Below, one piece after another: positions 1-9,040 of a stretch of DNA of 64,000 nt; within the stretch, counting starts at the first letter, position 1, and each line of letters begins with the position of its first letter. The position numbers and the translations under genes were made by a program. Source of the DNA: Commensalibacter intestini A911 (GTDB lineage: Bacteria; Pseudomonadota; Alphaproteobacteria; Acetobacterales; Acetobacteraceae). Under the pieces are notes generated by a model that did no database searches, was not told the DNA's origin, and saw only the letters and a list, made by a program, of their open reading frames with translations. The stretch is taken from contig NZ_AGFR01000003.1 of NCBI RefSeq assembly GCF_000231445.1, positions 806,001 through 870,000 on the forward strand, given 5' to 3'.

Positions 1-1
1 T

Positions 2-499
2 CCTATGTTTGGGATTCTAATTGCTTTGTTATATGAAGGTAAGCCTGTTTTGGGTATTATTGATCAACCTATTACCAATGAACGATGGATTGGTGTGCAA
101 GGGAAACCGTCTCAGTTTATTTCTCAACTCGGTGGAAAAATAGGCACAAGATCTTGCTCGGAGTTGCGTTTTGCTGAGGCGTCTTGTACGGCCCCTGAGA
201 TTTTAGAAAGCTCACCTAATCATCATTGGAAACGTGTTTATCATAATGTCAAACGCGTTAGTTGGGGCGGTGATTGTTATGCTTATGGATTATTGGCATT
301 GGGACAATTGGATCTCATTATGGAATGTGGCAATAAAATTTGGGATTGGGCTGCCTTGGTTCCAATAATTGAAGGTGCTGGTGGTTGTATTACAGACTGG
401 CAAGGGAATGATTTAAATTTACATAGTAAAGAAACGGTATTGGCTCTTGGGGATCCAAAGTTAAAACAATATGTCGTTGATTTGCTGAATAAAGATTAA
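2..499 (+). CDS. hisN: Histidinol-phosphatase, inositol monophosphatase family (5' end outside window)
   Basis: Partial gene: the frame is open to the left edge, so only about the last 165 residues are present. The visible part carries the C-terminal half of the inositol-monophosphatase fold, including the metal-binding signature WDWAALVPIIEGAGG around residues 117-131 of the visible segment. In this family that Asp binds Mg2+ in phosphomonoester hydrolysis. The stretch GKPVLGIIDQPITNERW resembles bacterial HisN, which dephosphorylates L-histidinol phosphate in histidine synthesis. A generic inositol-1-phosphatase (SuhB-like) remains possible because the N-terminal metal motif lies outside the window. 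It ends 36 bases before serA and may be co-transcribed with it. Confidence 0.75.
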   Translation, partial: PMFGILIALLYEGKPVLGIIDQPITNERWIGVQGKPSQFISQLGGKIGTRSCSELRFAEASCTAPEILESSPNHHWKRVYHNVKRVSWGGDCYAYGLLALGQLDLIMECGNKIWDWAALVPIIEGAGGCITDWQGNDLNLHSKETVLALGDPKLKQYVVDLLNKD

Positions 500-535
500 A
501 ATTTTATATTATTAATAGATATAGGAAAATAAAAA

Positions 536-1795
536 ATGGCTTCTAACCTATCTTTACCTAAAGACAAAATTCGTATTTTGTTACTTGAAGGCGTGCATGA
601 AAGTGCTGTAGAGCTTTTAAAACAAAATGGGTATAATAATATTACGCATTTAAAAACAGCTTTAGATGAAGAAGCTTTAAAAGAAGCCATTAAAGGAGTT
701 CATTTAGTTGGTATTCGCTCCCGTACTCATTTAACAGAAGCAGTATTAGATGCAGCGGATAAGTTGATTGCGATTGGTTGTTTCTGTATTGGCACGAACC
801 AAGTTGATCTAACAGCAGCTAGAAACCGTGGTATTCCAGTATTTAACGCACCTTATAGTAATACTCGTTCTGTGGCTGAATTAGTCATGGGCGAAATCGT
901 GATGTTATTACGTCGCATTGTTACGCGTTCAGAAGAGTGCCACAAAGGCTTGTGGGATAAAAGTAGCACGAATAGTTGGGAAGTTAGAGGGAAAACCCTT
1001 GGGATTGTTGGATATGGTTCTATTGGCTCTCAACTTTCTATTCTTGCCGAAGCTTTTGGGTTGCAAGTAATCTATTATGATGTTGTTGATAAACTAATGC
1101 ACGGGAATGCACGTCCAGTTGAATCTTTGGAAGCATTATTAAAACAAAGTGATATTGTCAGTTTGCATGTCCCTCATTTAGAAAGCACTATGAATTTGAT
1201 TGGTGAAAAAGAAATTGCCATGATGAAACCTGGTTCTTTCTTAATCAATAATGCTCGTGGTCAAGTTGTTGATATTGATGCTTTGGCAGCAGGTTTGAAA
1301 AGTAAGCATTTATTAGGGGCTGCAATTGATGTGTTCCCTAAAGAGCCTAAAGAAAAAGGTGAGAAATTTGCTTCCCCTTTATGTGGTTTAGATAATGTTA
1401 TTTTATCTCCTCATATCGGTGGCTCTACGATTGAAGCTCAAGAACGCATCGGGCGTGAAGTTGCGAATAAATTTATTGAATATTCAGATGTTGGTTCAAC
1501 CTTAAGCTCTGTTAACTTCCCAGAAGTTCAATTACCCATTAGCCTTAAAGGAACAAGATACATGCATGTACATGAAAATGTTCCTGGTATTATGTTGAAA
1601 ATCAATAATATTTTCACTGAAGTGAATGCAAATATTTCTGCACAATATCTACAAACAGACGGTAATATTGGTTATGTGGTTATTGAAGCAACTACGGATG
1701 CTGAGAAAGATCTTGATATTGAAATCCTACGCTCTTTACGTGCATTAGAGGGCACTATTCGTGCTCGTATTTTATATCGCCCTTCTGATAAATAA
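536..1795 (+). CDS. serA: D-3-phosphoglycerate dehydrogenase with ACT domain
   Basis: Cytosolic NAD-dependent oxidation of 3-phosphoglycerate, the first step of serine synthesis. The 419-residue length fits the E. coli-type SerA. The Rossmann motif GYGSIG lies at residues 159-164. The catalytic set expected for 2-hydroxyacid dehydrogenases is visible: R241 in NNARGQ, E270 in PKEPKE and H293 in SPHIGGST. Residues ~343-415 form a C-terminal ACT domain, the usual serine-feedback module, so allosteric control by serine is likely. An AGG ribosome-binding site sits about 11 bases before the ATG. The gene follows hisN in the same direction, and a strong hairpin lies just after the stop. Confidence 0.95.
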   Translation: MASNLSLPKDKIRILLLEGVHESAVELLKQNGYNNITHLKTALDEEALKEAIKGVHLVGIRSRTHLTEAVLDAADKLIAIGCFCIGTNQVDLTAARNRGIPVFNAPYSNTRSVAELVMGEIVMLLRRIVTRSEECHKGLWDKSSTNSWEVRGKTLGIVGYGSIGSQLSILAEAFGLQVIYYDVVDKLMHGNARPVESLEALLKQSDIVSLHVPHLESTMNLIGEKEIAMMKPGSFLINNARGQVVDIDALAAGLKSKHLLGAAIDVFPKEPKEKGEKFASPLCGLDNVILSPHIGGSTIEAQERIGREVANKFIEYSDVGSTLSSVNFPEVQLPISLKGTRYMHVHENVPGIMLKINNIFTEVNANISAQYLQTDGNIGYVVIEATTDAEKDLDIEILRSLRALEGTIRARILYRPSDK

Positions 1796-1811
1796 GAAGT
1801 AATGAAATATT

Positions 1812-1839
1812 GTTATGGGTGGTTTGTATTACCCATAAC
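1812..1839 (+). terminator. Hairpin after serA (no U-tract)
   Basis: Perfect 9-bp inverted repeat GTTATGGGT / ACCCATAAC (1812-1820 and 1831-1839) with a 10-base loop, 17 bases after the serA stop. No T-run follows, so it is either a weak or assisted terminator or an mRNA 3'-end stabiliser. Confidence 0.5.
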
Positions 1840-1954
1840 AATCATTAGTTTGAAATAATTACTTTCAAATCTATTGCTTATAAAAAACTTTGTTAAATTC
1901 ATAAAACGATATATTTTAATGATAGTTTAGCACTATCGATTGGAAATATTTGAA

Positions 1955-3430
1955 ATGAGCATTACCAGAGTATTAACGTTTTCATTTTCTGGTATTGACC
2001 CTGTTCCTGTTGAAGTTCAAGTGCAAATGACCCGAGGGTTGCCCGCATTTGTTATTGTAGGCTTAGCTGATAAAGCCGTGACGGAATCAAGAGAGCGCGT
2101 TCGAGCAGCGTTGATTTCGATGGGGATTGCGCTTCCCCCAAAACGTATTTTAGTGAATTTATCCCCAGCAGATATTGTAAAAGAAGGTACACATTATGAT
2201 TTGCCGATTGCGTTGGGGATTTTGTCTGCAATGGATATCCTTCCTCAAGAAGAGCTGATGCATTATGCAGCCCTTGGCGAGTTATCCCTTGATGGGGCCA
2301 TTGGCGCTGTGAATGGTGTCATTTCGGCAGCGATTGGGGCTGCATCTGAAGAAAGAGGCCTTATTTGTCCGCATAGCCAAGGTAGTGAGGCTCTTTTGGG
2401 TGGGGATATTGATATTTTAGCCCCCTCTTCTTTATCTTCGTTATTACAGCATTTTACAGGAAAACAAATTTTATCAAAACCTGAGTTCTCTGAGTTATCA
2501 CCTCCTGAAAAAGGACCTGATCTTTCAGAGGTTAAAGGAATGGAAGGTGCGAAAAGAGCATTGGAAATCGCTGCTGCTGGTGGACATTCAATGTTGATGA
2601 TTGGCCCTCCTGGAGCTGGAAAGTCGATGTTGGCCGCGCGTTTAGCGAGTTTGTTACCTGATTTGACGCCTCATCAGTCTTTGGCTGTTACACGAATTTA
2701 TAGTTCTGCTGGCTTATTACCTAATTCAACACCTATTATTCGTCCACCATTTAGAACACCTCATCATTCAGCCAGCCAAGTTGCAATTACAGGCGGTGGG
2801 GTAAAGGTTAAGCCTGGTGAAATTAGTTTAGCGCATCATGGTGTTTTATTTTTAGATGAATTTCCAGAATTCGCCAGAAATGCTTTGGAATCTCTGCGAC
2901 AACCGTTAGAAACTGGGAATATTTCGATTGCTAGAGCAACTTCTCATATTACATATCCTGCGCATTTTCAGTTGATTGCAGCCATGAATCCGTGTCGATG
3001 TGGGTATTTAGGGGATACAGAGCGTGAATGTCATCGTGTTCCTAAATGTAAAGAAGAATATACACGAAAGATTTCGGGGCCTTTATTAGATCGTATTGAT
3101 TTAATTACAAATATAGAGCCAATTGCACCTAAAGACATTGTTAATGTCGCTTCTGGAGAAACGAGTGAAGTTGTTGCACAGCGTGTAAAATTAGCTAGAG
3201 AAAAACAATTATCAAGGCAGCAACTATTGAATAATGAAATTAATGTTAATCACATAACTCTGGATCAATCTGTTGCAGAAATGGTGGAAAAAGCTTCTTT
3301 ACAATTAAGATTGTCTGCCAGAGGAATTACAAGGTTGTTAAGGGTAGCCAGAACAATTGCTGATCTGGCTTTAAAAGAAAAGATTGATATTCCTAGCGTT
3401 GCCGAGGCATTAACCTTTCGACAACGATGA
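1955..3430 (+). CDS. comM: YifB/ComM family Mg-chelatase-like AAA+ ATPase
   Basis: Predicted hexameric AAA+ ATPase. In naturally competent bacteria ComM promotes branch migration of incoming DNA during transformation. Residues ~1-170 form the Lon-protease-like domain. A Mg-chelatase AAA module follows, with Walker A GPPGAGKS near residues 217-224 and Walker B VLFLDE near 297-302. A Cys cluster (NPCRCGYLGD, then two more Cys) lies near 345-365, and the C-terminal helical domain completes the protein. The frame is open from a TTG at 1940, but the ATG at 1955 gives the family-typical start MSITRVLTFSF, so I chose 1955 (491 residues). The stop lies 5 bases from the convergent metC stop. Confidence 0.9.
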   Translation: MSITRVLTFSFSGIDPVPVEVQVQMTRGLPAFVIVGLADKAVTESRERVRAALISMGIALPPKRILVNLSPADIVKEGTHYDLPIALGILSAMDILPQEELMHYAALGELSLDGAIGAVNGVISAAIGAASEERGLICPHSQGSEALLGGDIDILAPSSLSSLLQHFTGKQILSKPEFSELSPPEKGPDLSEVKGMEGAKRALEIAAAGGHSMLMIGPPGAGKSMLAARLASLLPDLTPHQSLAVTRIYSSAGLLPNSTPIIRPPFRTPHHSASQVAITGGGVKVKPGEISLAHHGVLFLDEFPEFARNALESLRQPLETGNISIARATSHITYPAHFQLIAAMNPCRCGYLGDTERECHRVPKCKEEYTRKISGPLLDRIDLITNIEPIAPKDIVNVASGETSEVVAQRVKLAREKQLSRQQLLNNEINVNHITLDQSVAEMVEKASLQLRLSARGITRLLRVARTIADLALKEKIDIPSVAEALTFRQR

Positions 3431-3435
3431 TTTTG

Positions 3436-4662
3436 TTATGAACGCCATATGGCTGTAAAAGCATTATGAAGATCGTTAATAATATCCTGAGGATCTTCTA
3501 ATCCGATTTGTAGACGGCAAGCAGAACCTGTTAAAAGTTTATTAGGAAAGTTTCTGTATATTTCCCCATCTGTTAAAAGGACTAAACTTTCATATCCCCC
3601 CCATGAAGCACCAATAGCGAAAAACTCTAATGTTTCTATCATATCGATTACTTGCTGAGAGGTGATAGAGGGTTTAAATACAATGGTAAAGACGCTACTG
3701 GCGCCGCTAAAATCTCGTTTCCAAATTTCATGCCCATAACAGCTCGGCAATGCGGGGTGTAAAACACGCTCTACTTCGGGTTGCTCTTGGAGCCATTGTG
3801 CAATTGTTAAGGCAGAAATAGACTGCTTTTCTAAACGTGCCCCAAGTGTTCTTAATCCCCTGAGAGTAAGCCAACATGCGTCAGAGCCTCCAACTTCTCC
3901 CAACGCAATGGCGGTATCTCTTAATAAATGCCAATCAGCATCATTATTCACCGTAATTGCGCCTAAGACCAAATCAGAGTGTCCATTTGCATATTTTGTT
4001 AATGCTTGAACGGAAACATCGACGCCATGCTCAAAGGGTTTAAAAACACCAATTCCCCATGTATTATCAAGGAATAGTTTAATATGATGCTGATGCGCTA
4101 ATTTCGATAAAGCAGAAATATCTTGTATTTCAAAAGTATGACTTCCTGGGCTTTCGGTAAAAATAACTTTTGTATTAGGTTGAAGATATTTTTCTATTTC
4201 AGCAACAGAAATATCAGCAGGATAGTAACTGACTTCAACACCAAATTTTTTCATAACTTTTTCTGAAAAGCGTTTGGTTGGGCCATAAATACTATCAATT
4301 AATAAACAATGATCGCCAGCGGATAAAAAGGTTAATAAAGGCAATGTACATGCTGTTAATCCAGAGGAAACAACTTGGCTGTGGCTTCCCCCCTCAATTA
4401 AAGCAACCACTTTTTCTAATTCATGCTGATTAGGCGAACCCATCGCACCGTATAAAGTGTGATGCTCATATTGTAGTCCCTCGGTATCTCTCATTGCCGC
4501 GACAGATGGATAAATAACGGTTGATCCTCTGTGTAATGGTGGGTTAACGAAGGAACCTTCTTTAGGAACAGAGTCTTTATGTCTTCCCGCGGTTACGAGT
4601 AAAGTTGATAATGCTTTCCAACCACGAGAAACCGCGTCTTCTTCTGGCGATAAAGTCGTCAT
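3436..4662 (-). CDS. metC: Cystathionine beta-lyase (Cys/Met-metabolism PLP enzyme)
   Basis: PLP-dependent enzyme of the Cys/Met metabolism family. The predicted reaction is cleavage of cystathionine to homocysteine, ammonia and pyruvate in methionine synthesis. The Schiff-base lysine is K223 in LTKYANGHSD, and LFLDNTWG (~197-203) supplies the PLP-binding Asp. The family also contains cystathionine gamma-synthase and methionine gamma-lyase. The spacing and the KYANGHSDL motif favour the MetC branch over these. Length is 408 residues. It diverges from the AI-2E-type permease gene, and the shared intergenic region holds a long inverted repeat (4717-4765) that could control either gene. Confidence 0.85.
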   Translation of the reverse strand: MTTLSPEEDAVSRGWKALSTLLVTAGRHKDSVPKEGSFVNPPLHRGSTVIYPSVAAMRDTEGLQYEHHTLYGAMGSPNQHELEKVVALIEGGSHSQVVSSGLTACTLPLLTFLSAGDHCLLIDSIYGPTKRFSEKVMKKFGVEVSYYPADISVAEIEKYLQPNTKVIFTESPGSHTFEIQDISALSKLAHQHHIKLFLDNTWGIGVFKPFEHGVDVSVQALTKYANGHSDLVLGAITVNNDADWHLLRDTAIALGEVGGSDACWLTLRGLRTLGARLEKQSISALTIAQWLQEQPEVERVLHPALPSCYGHEIWKRDFSGASSVFTIVFKPSITSQQVIDMIETLEFFAIGASWGGYESLVLLTDGEIYRNFPNKLLTGSACRLQIGLEDPQDIINDLHNAFTAIWRS

Positions 4663-4716
4663 ATCTGATCCTTGTTGATGATATTATTATTTAAAATTCG
4701 ACTTATTGTATAAAAT

Positions 4717-4765
4717 TTTTATGCTTTTGACAGCCTTTTATCAAAAATATGTCAAAGGCATAAAA
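4717..4765. promoter_or_regulatory. Long inverted repeat with two alternative pairings in the metC/AI-2E intergenic region
   Basis: Arms at 4717-4732 and 4750-4765 pair over 16 positions with one G/T wobble; the core is TGCTTTTGACA against TGTCAAAGGCA. A second hairpin that cannot coexist with the first can form between GCCTTT (4733-4738) and AAAGGC (4754-4759). The element is about 55 bases from both divergent start codons, so it is not an ordinary end-of-gene terminator. It could be an operator or a leader attenuator for metC. Confidence 0.5.
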
Positions 4766-4820
4766 TTATTCTTTTTTTCTCCTAACAATATTTTATAGTA
4801 ATGTCATTAAGGAGAAAAAC

Positions 4821-5858
4821 ATGAATAAACGCATTATACTCTATATTGTCCTAGCAGCGATCGGCTATGGATGCTGGTTAATCTTGCGTCCTCTTTTTTC
4901 TTCCATTTTATGGGCTGCGATTATTAGTTTTGCGACTTGGCCTATTTATGTATTTCTCAGGAAATATATTGGTAAGGTATGTGCAGCGTTAGTAATGACG
5001 GTTTTTTGTGCATTCTGTATGGTTTTACCGGTTGTCATTTTGACTTCTGCAATTATTGATGATGTTCCAAGAGTTGTGCAATCTATTGCTTCTGCAACTT
5101 CATCTATTAATTTTGTTTCGCCTCCTCATTGGATGCAACATATTCCGATTATTAATAAATATTTAGCAAAAACATGGGAGCAAGGTGCTGAACATTTGTT
5201 GAGTATCAGCGATAGTTTGCGTCCATATTTCTATGATATTACTCGTGCTTCTTTTTCCATGTTTTTACAAACCATTGGTGGGCTTATTCAATTTGTGTTT
5301 GCTTTATTTATTTCTTTTTTCTTTTGGTTAAGTGGAGATTATTTAGGGAAAGTATTGCAGGCATTTATTTATAAAGTTGCAGGACCATCTTCAAATCATT
5401 TAGTTGCTATGACAAGTAAAACGATCCTTGGTACTGTGTATGGTATTATCGGTACTGCCTTATTGCAGGGAATATTAACAGGGTGTGGCTTGGCTTTATT
5501 TGATGTTCCAGAATCTGTTTTGTTGGGTGGGATCGCTGCTTTTTTATCTCTTTTTCCTATTGGAGCACCTGTTGTATGGATACCTGCAGCTATTTGGTTG
5601 CTTATGGGAGGACATACGCTCTCGGCAATTTTATTATTGATCTATGGTGTAGTGATTATTTCTGGTGTTGAGCATATCATTAGACCCATATTTATTTCTT
5701 CTGGAAATAAGCTTCCTTATTTATTAAGTGTATTGGGGATTTTTGGTGGTCTTCTTGCTTTTGGTGGGTTAGGAATCTTTTTAGGTCCTGTTTTATTGGG
5801 GTTGGGATATACGTTAGTTATTGATTTTTCGATGAAAAATATAGAAAAGACAGAGTGA
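4821..5858 (+). CDS. AI-2E family transporter (PerM-like membrane permease)
   Basis: Polytopic inner-membrane protein of 345 residues with the AI-2E/UPF0118 layout. Two N-terminal membrane helices come first, then a third (~53-75), a polar central segment, and a block of closely spaced C-terminal helices (~140-335). Family members export autoinducer-2 (TqsA) or act as Na+/H+ antiporters or peptide permeases, so the substrate cannot be assigned. AAGGAG lies at the ideal distance before the ATG. The gene is transcribed away from metC. Confidence 0.85.
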   Translation: MNKRIILYIVLAAIGYGCWLILRPLFSSILWAAIISFATWPIYVFLRKYIGKVCAALVMTVFCAFCMVLPVVILTSAIIDDVPRVVQSIASATSSINFVSPPHWMQHIPIINKYLAKTWEQGAEHLLSISDSLRPYFYDITRASFSMFLQTIGGLIQFVFALFISFFFWLSGDYLGKVLQAFIYKVAGPSSNHLVAMTSKTILGTVYGIIGTALLQGILTGCGLALFDVPESVLLGGIAAFLSLFPIGAPVVWIPAAIWLLMGGHTLSAILLLIYGVVIISGVEHIIRPIFISSGNKLPYLLSVLGIFGGLLAFGGLGIFLGPVLLGLGYTLVIDFSMKNIEKTE

Positions 5859-5974
5859 TAACTGATTATAATGTAACTGTTAGATATTGATTTGTATTAA
5901 AAGAATAAAAACTATATTCGATATTATTCTTATGATACACTTGTAAATAGTATAAATTATTAAGTCATATAATA

Positions 5975-6631
5975 ATGTCTTATTCATCGCATATAGATCC
6001 CCATTTTTATGTTGATACTGAACCTGACCTTCGTTATTTCAAAATAATTAGTTGGAATTTACTTCGAAAAGTCGGTGCTTCTCCGTATGATGTTGCCTAT
6101 TTAGTCAACACGCATCACCCAGAACTTTTATTGATGCAAGAAGCAACAGAAGAAATGAATATATTACCTCAATTAATTGGGGGATATTATAGCCGCTTCC
6201 CTCTCCCAGGTCGTATTCATGGCGTTGCATGTTGGAGCCCCTATCCTTTTAAAGCACCACCGTCGACATGTATATTGCCCAAAGGCGCTTTGATTAAACG
6301 TGTCGCTCAATTAATTGACTATGGTAAATTCTGGATTGCTAATGTACATTTATCTCATGGGCAATTATTAAATCGACGACAACTCCAAGTGATTTCAGAT
6401 TTCTTACCTGATAGAGCCGCAGTTTTGGGAGATTATAATTTAATTGGTCCAACCTTACTGTCTGGATTTCAAGATGTAGGACCACGTGAGCCAACCCATA
6501 AAATGGCTAATTTATTTCCTATTCGTCTTGATCGCTGTTTAGTTAGAGGGATGGAGTGTATAGATAAACAAGTATTATCACGTGCTACTTCTGATCACCG
6601 TCCAATTATGGTGACGTTAAGACCTATTTAA
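5975..6631 (+). CDS. Endonuclease/exonuclease/phosphatase (EEP) family protein
   Basis: Short member of the EEP metallohydrolase superfamily (218 residues; many relatives exceed 250). The superfamily's active-site landmarks are visible: N28 in ISWN, E56 in MQEAT, H125 in NVHLSH, D153 and N155 in GDYN, and the C-terminal D207-H208 in SDHRPIM. The substrate may be DNA, a phosphodiester lipid or a nucleotide; nothing in the sequence decides. No signal peptide is seen, so it is probably cytosolic. No good Shine-Dalgarno precedes the start. It ends 10 bases before the convergent cardiolipin synthase gene. Confidence 0.85.
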   Translation: MSYSSHIDPHFYVDTEPDLRYFKIISWNLLRKVGASPYDVAYLVNTHHPELLLMQEATEEMNILPQLIGGYYSRFPLPGRIHGVACWSPYPFKAPPSTCILPKGALIKRVAQLIDYGKFWIANVHLSHGQLLNRRQLQVISDFLPDRAAVLGDYNLIGPTLLSGFQDVGPREPTHKMANLFPIRLDRCLVRGMECIDKQVLSRATSDHRPIMVTLRPI

Positions 6632-6641
6632 AAGGGTTGTT

Positions 6642-8078
6642 TTATAAATACGGTAATAATAATCTTGTTGTAGCATCTCTAAATTTAGCAATAATAGACC
6701 TATTTTCTAATTCTTCTAGTGTTAGTAATTTATGGCGATGAAATCCAATAAAATCATCTAAATTTTCAGCAAATTCTTTATGATAAATTTCCATGTTAAT
6801 TTCGAAATTTAATCGTAAACTACGCATATCGACATTAGAACTACCTACAAAAGACCAAATACGATCAATAACCATTAATTTTGAATGATTAAAAGGTGCT
6901 TTGACGAGCCAAATTTTGCAGCCATGTTGTAAAGGCATAAGATTATTGATATTTCGAGCCCAGTCCACTAGACGTTGATTACTTTGTTCAGGGATAACAA
7001 TCTCGACATCAACACCTCTTATAGCGGCTAGAGATAATAAAGATAAAAAACGGTCATCAGGTAAAAAATAAGGCGTCATAATACGAATAGATTTTCTGGC
7101 TAAACTGATCGCTTGCATCATTGTATATTTAATTTTTTCTATATCTGAGTCTGGGCCTGCCGTTATAATCCGACAAATCATATTTCCAGCCGTTTCAGTT
7201 TCAGGATAAAAACTTCTTTTATTTAAATCTTCGGCGGTAATAAAGAACCAATCTTGCAAAAAAGCTTCGGTTAGTTCGTGTACAATTGCTCCTGTAATCT
7301 TGAAATGCGTATCAGAAACAGGATGTTTTGGATGAAGTGCTAATACATTTTCATTAGCAATATTTAGACCACCTAGGAAACCTACTTTACCATCAACGAT
7401 TAGGATTTTTTTATGGGTTCTTAAATTAATGAAAGGCATTTTCCAAGGTAAAAATGAGTGCATAAAGCGATCCATTTTTATGCCGTTTTTCTTTAAATAT
7501 CTTGAAATTGGACAATAAAAATAGCCACTACCAATCCCATCGACTAACACGCGAACAGTAGCTCCTCTTTGTTGAGCGGCAATTAGTGCATCCGCAAATG
7601 CTTTTCCTGTTTCATCACTTTTTAATATGTAAGTTGAGAGAAATACACAAACTTTTGCTGAGTTAATAGCTTCTAACATTACAGGATAAGCATCATCCCC
7701 ATTAAATAAAGGTTCAACGTTATTACCAATTAGTAAAGGACGCCCTGTAAAGCCCTCAACAACTTTAGCTAAAGGATAAAAATGTCCTTTGATATAATAA
7801 CGCGTCATATTGTCTAAGAGTTTGTTATGCCACGGACGATTATTGACGAGTTTTTGGGCACGGTGAACAACACGATTGACTCCAAACATCATATATAAAA
7901 TAAACCCTGTAATTGGCATAATGAGTGTAAAACCAATCCAACCAATCGAAGATCTGGTGTCTCTGACATGACGAAGCACATGAAAGATCACTAGCAATAT
8001 TAAAACAAATCGTAGAATAGCCAAAAATGCATCTTGTTGAAAATCTGTTAAAAATAAATATGTGTAAAACACATGCAT
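6642..8078 (-). CDS. cls: Cardiolipin synthase (phospholipase D family)
   Basis: Inner-membrane enzyme that joins two phosphatidylglycerols, or transfers a phosphatidyl group, to make cardiolipin. Two N-terminal membrane helices (~16-36 and ~44-64) are followed by two HKD catalytic motifs: H222-K224-D229 (THKKILIVDGK) and H398-K400-D405 (NHSKLMVID). The length of 478 residues is typical of ClsA. It works in the same pathway as PgsA, encoded near 39 kb. A putative promoter region lies between this gene and the divergent yraN-like gene. Confidence 0.93.
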   Translation of the reverse strand: MHVFYTYLFLTDFQQDAFLAILRFVLILLVIFHVLRHVRDTRSSIGWIGFTLIMPITGFILYMMFGVNRVVHRAQKLVNNRPWHNKLLDNMTRYYIKGHFYPLAKVVEGFTGRPLLIGNNVEPLFNGDDAYPVMLEAINSAKVCVFLSTYILKSDETGKAFADALIAAQQRGATVRVLVDGIGSGYFYCPISRYLKKNGIKMDRFMHSFLPWKMPFINLRTHKKILIVDGKVGFLGGLNIANENVLALHPKHPVSDTHFKITGAIVHELTEAFLQDWFFITAEDLNKRSFYPETETAGNMICRIITAGPDSDIEKIKYTMMQAISLARKSIRIMTPYFLPDDRFLSLLSLAAIRGVDVEIVIPEQSNQRLVDWARNINNLMPLQHGCKIWLVKAPFNHSKLMVIDRIWSFVGSSNVDMRSLRLNFEINMEIYHKEFAENLDDFIGFHRHKLLTLEELENRSIIAKFRDATTRLLLPYL

Positions 8079-8173
8079 TTCATTAAGCTTTCGGTTTTAA
8101 TATGGTTTGTAATTTTAAAATAAAGTTTTAGTTTTGTTTTATAAATAACGTGACGTTATGATAAAATACCAAG

Positions 8174-8548
8174 ATGAGAAATAGCAATCAAAAATTAGGC
8201 TCCCTTGCATATAGCAAAGGATTGTCAGCAGAAAGCCTCGCTGAAACTTATCTAACAAATCATCAGTGGAGTATTGTCCATAAACGATTCCGTTGCCCAA
8301 CTGGGGAAATTGATCTGATTGCTACAAAAATAAATTGGTTATTATTTGTCGAGGTAAAAGCCAGAAAAAGAATGGATGATGCATTATCTTCTATTACGAC
8401 AATACAGCAAAAACGTTTGTTGAATACAGCTTCTTATTATTTAGAATATTATCAGCCACAAATAGAAAATGTTCGATTTGACCTAATTGCTATTAACCAG
8501 CAAGGTCAAATCGAACATTTTGAAAATATTATTCTAGCTGAGTTCTAA
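8174..8548 (+). CDS. YraN family protein (UPF0102, nuclease-like fold)
   Basis: A 124-residue member of UPF0102/YraN. Its core resembles the restriction-endonuclease-like fold: GEIDLIA (~residues 44-50) and FVEVKAR (~58-64) match the D...ExK pattern of that superfamily. The physiological role is not established. The family is often encoded beside rsmI, which is not the case here. It stops 5 bases before the convergent small secreted-protein gene. Confidence 0.88.
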   Translation: MRNSNQKLGSLAYSKGLSAESLAETYLTNHQWSIVHKRFRCPTGEIDLIATKINWLLFVEVKARKRMDDALSSITTIQQKRLLNTASYYLEYYQPQIENVRFDLIAINQQGQIEHFENIILAEF

Positions 8549-8552
8549 AAAA

Positions 8553-8882
8553 TTAGCTGCGATGACGACGTTTTGCAGCTTTTTTGTGTGTAGAAGAACT
8601 ATTATAGACAGCATTTTTAATAGATAGTTTGCCTTTTTGTTTATAGGAAACTGTTCTGACAAGTTTAGAAGAATGTGCTGTTCCTCTAGAAGCTGTCTTA
8701 TAAGCAACTTTACGTGCTTTATAATGACGTACTGCTGGTGCAGCAGTTAAAGATTCTAGGGTTAGTTTGCCAGCTTCAGTTTCTGTAACAATATGTTGAG
8801 CTTTTGCTGGTGAAGGAGACAAAGAAATGAGTGCTGCTGCACCAAAAAGCGTACAAATTGTTTTTTTGAAATGTCTGACCAT
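8553..8882 (-). CDS. Small secreted basic protein, function unknown
   Basis: 109 residues with a clear signal peptide: basic N-terminus, hydrophobic core LFGAAALISL and likely cleavage after PAKA near residue 28. The mature part is about 80 residues, rich in Lys, Arg, His and Ser, and ends in a cluster of basic residues (KKAAKRRHRS). The only distinctive stretch is TETEAGKLTLESLTA just after the cleavage site. I do not recognise a domain. A strongly cationic exported protein could bind the envelope or nucleic acid, but that is speculation. A separate 16-bp hairpin lies upstream, between it and grxD. Confidence 0.7.
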   Translation of the reverse strand: MVRHFKKTICTLFGAAALISLSPSPAKAQHIVTETEAGKLTLESLTAAPAVRHYKARKVAYKTASRGTAHSSKLVRTVSYKQKGKLSIKNAVYNSSSTHKKAAKRRHRS

Positions 8883-8979
8883 TTATTCTACTCTCTAACG
8901 ATACACGATAACTGCTTACGGATACAAAAAATATTACGATTGAAAGCTAACGTAAAAAAACTCTCTTGAATACATATAG

Positions 8980-9018
8980 TTAAGGATAAAAATTATTTTT
9001 TTTAATTTTTATCCTTAA
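8980..9018 (-). terminator. 16-bp perfect hairpin downstream of grxD
   Basis: TTAAGGATAAAAATTA (8980-8995) and its exact complement at 9003-9018, with a 7-T loop. It begins 22 bases after the grxD stop (leftward) and precedes the small secreted-protein gene. No clean U-tract follows; the stem itself is AT-rich. It is probably the end of the purC-to-grxD transcript. Confidence 0.55.
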
Positions 9019-9040
9019 TGTTGCTTTTATGCTACATAAA

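Noticed and set aside
4663-4820. SAM-II or other known methionine riboswitch upstream of metC
   Set aside because: The inverted repeat does not match the SAM-II pseudoknot consensus I know; kept only as an unclassified element.
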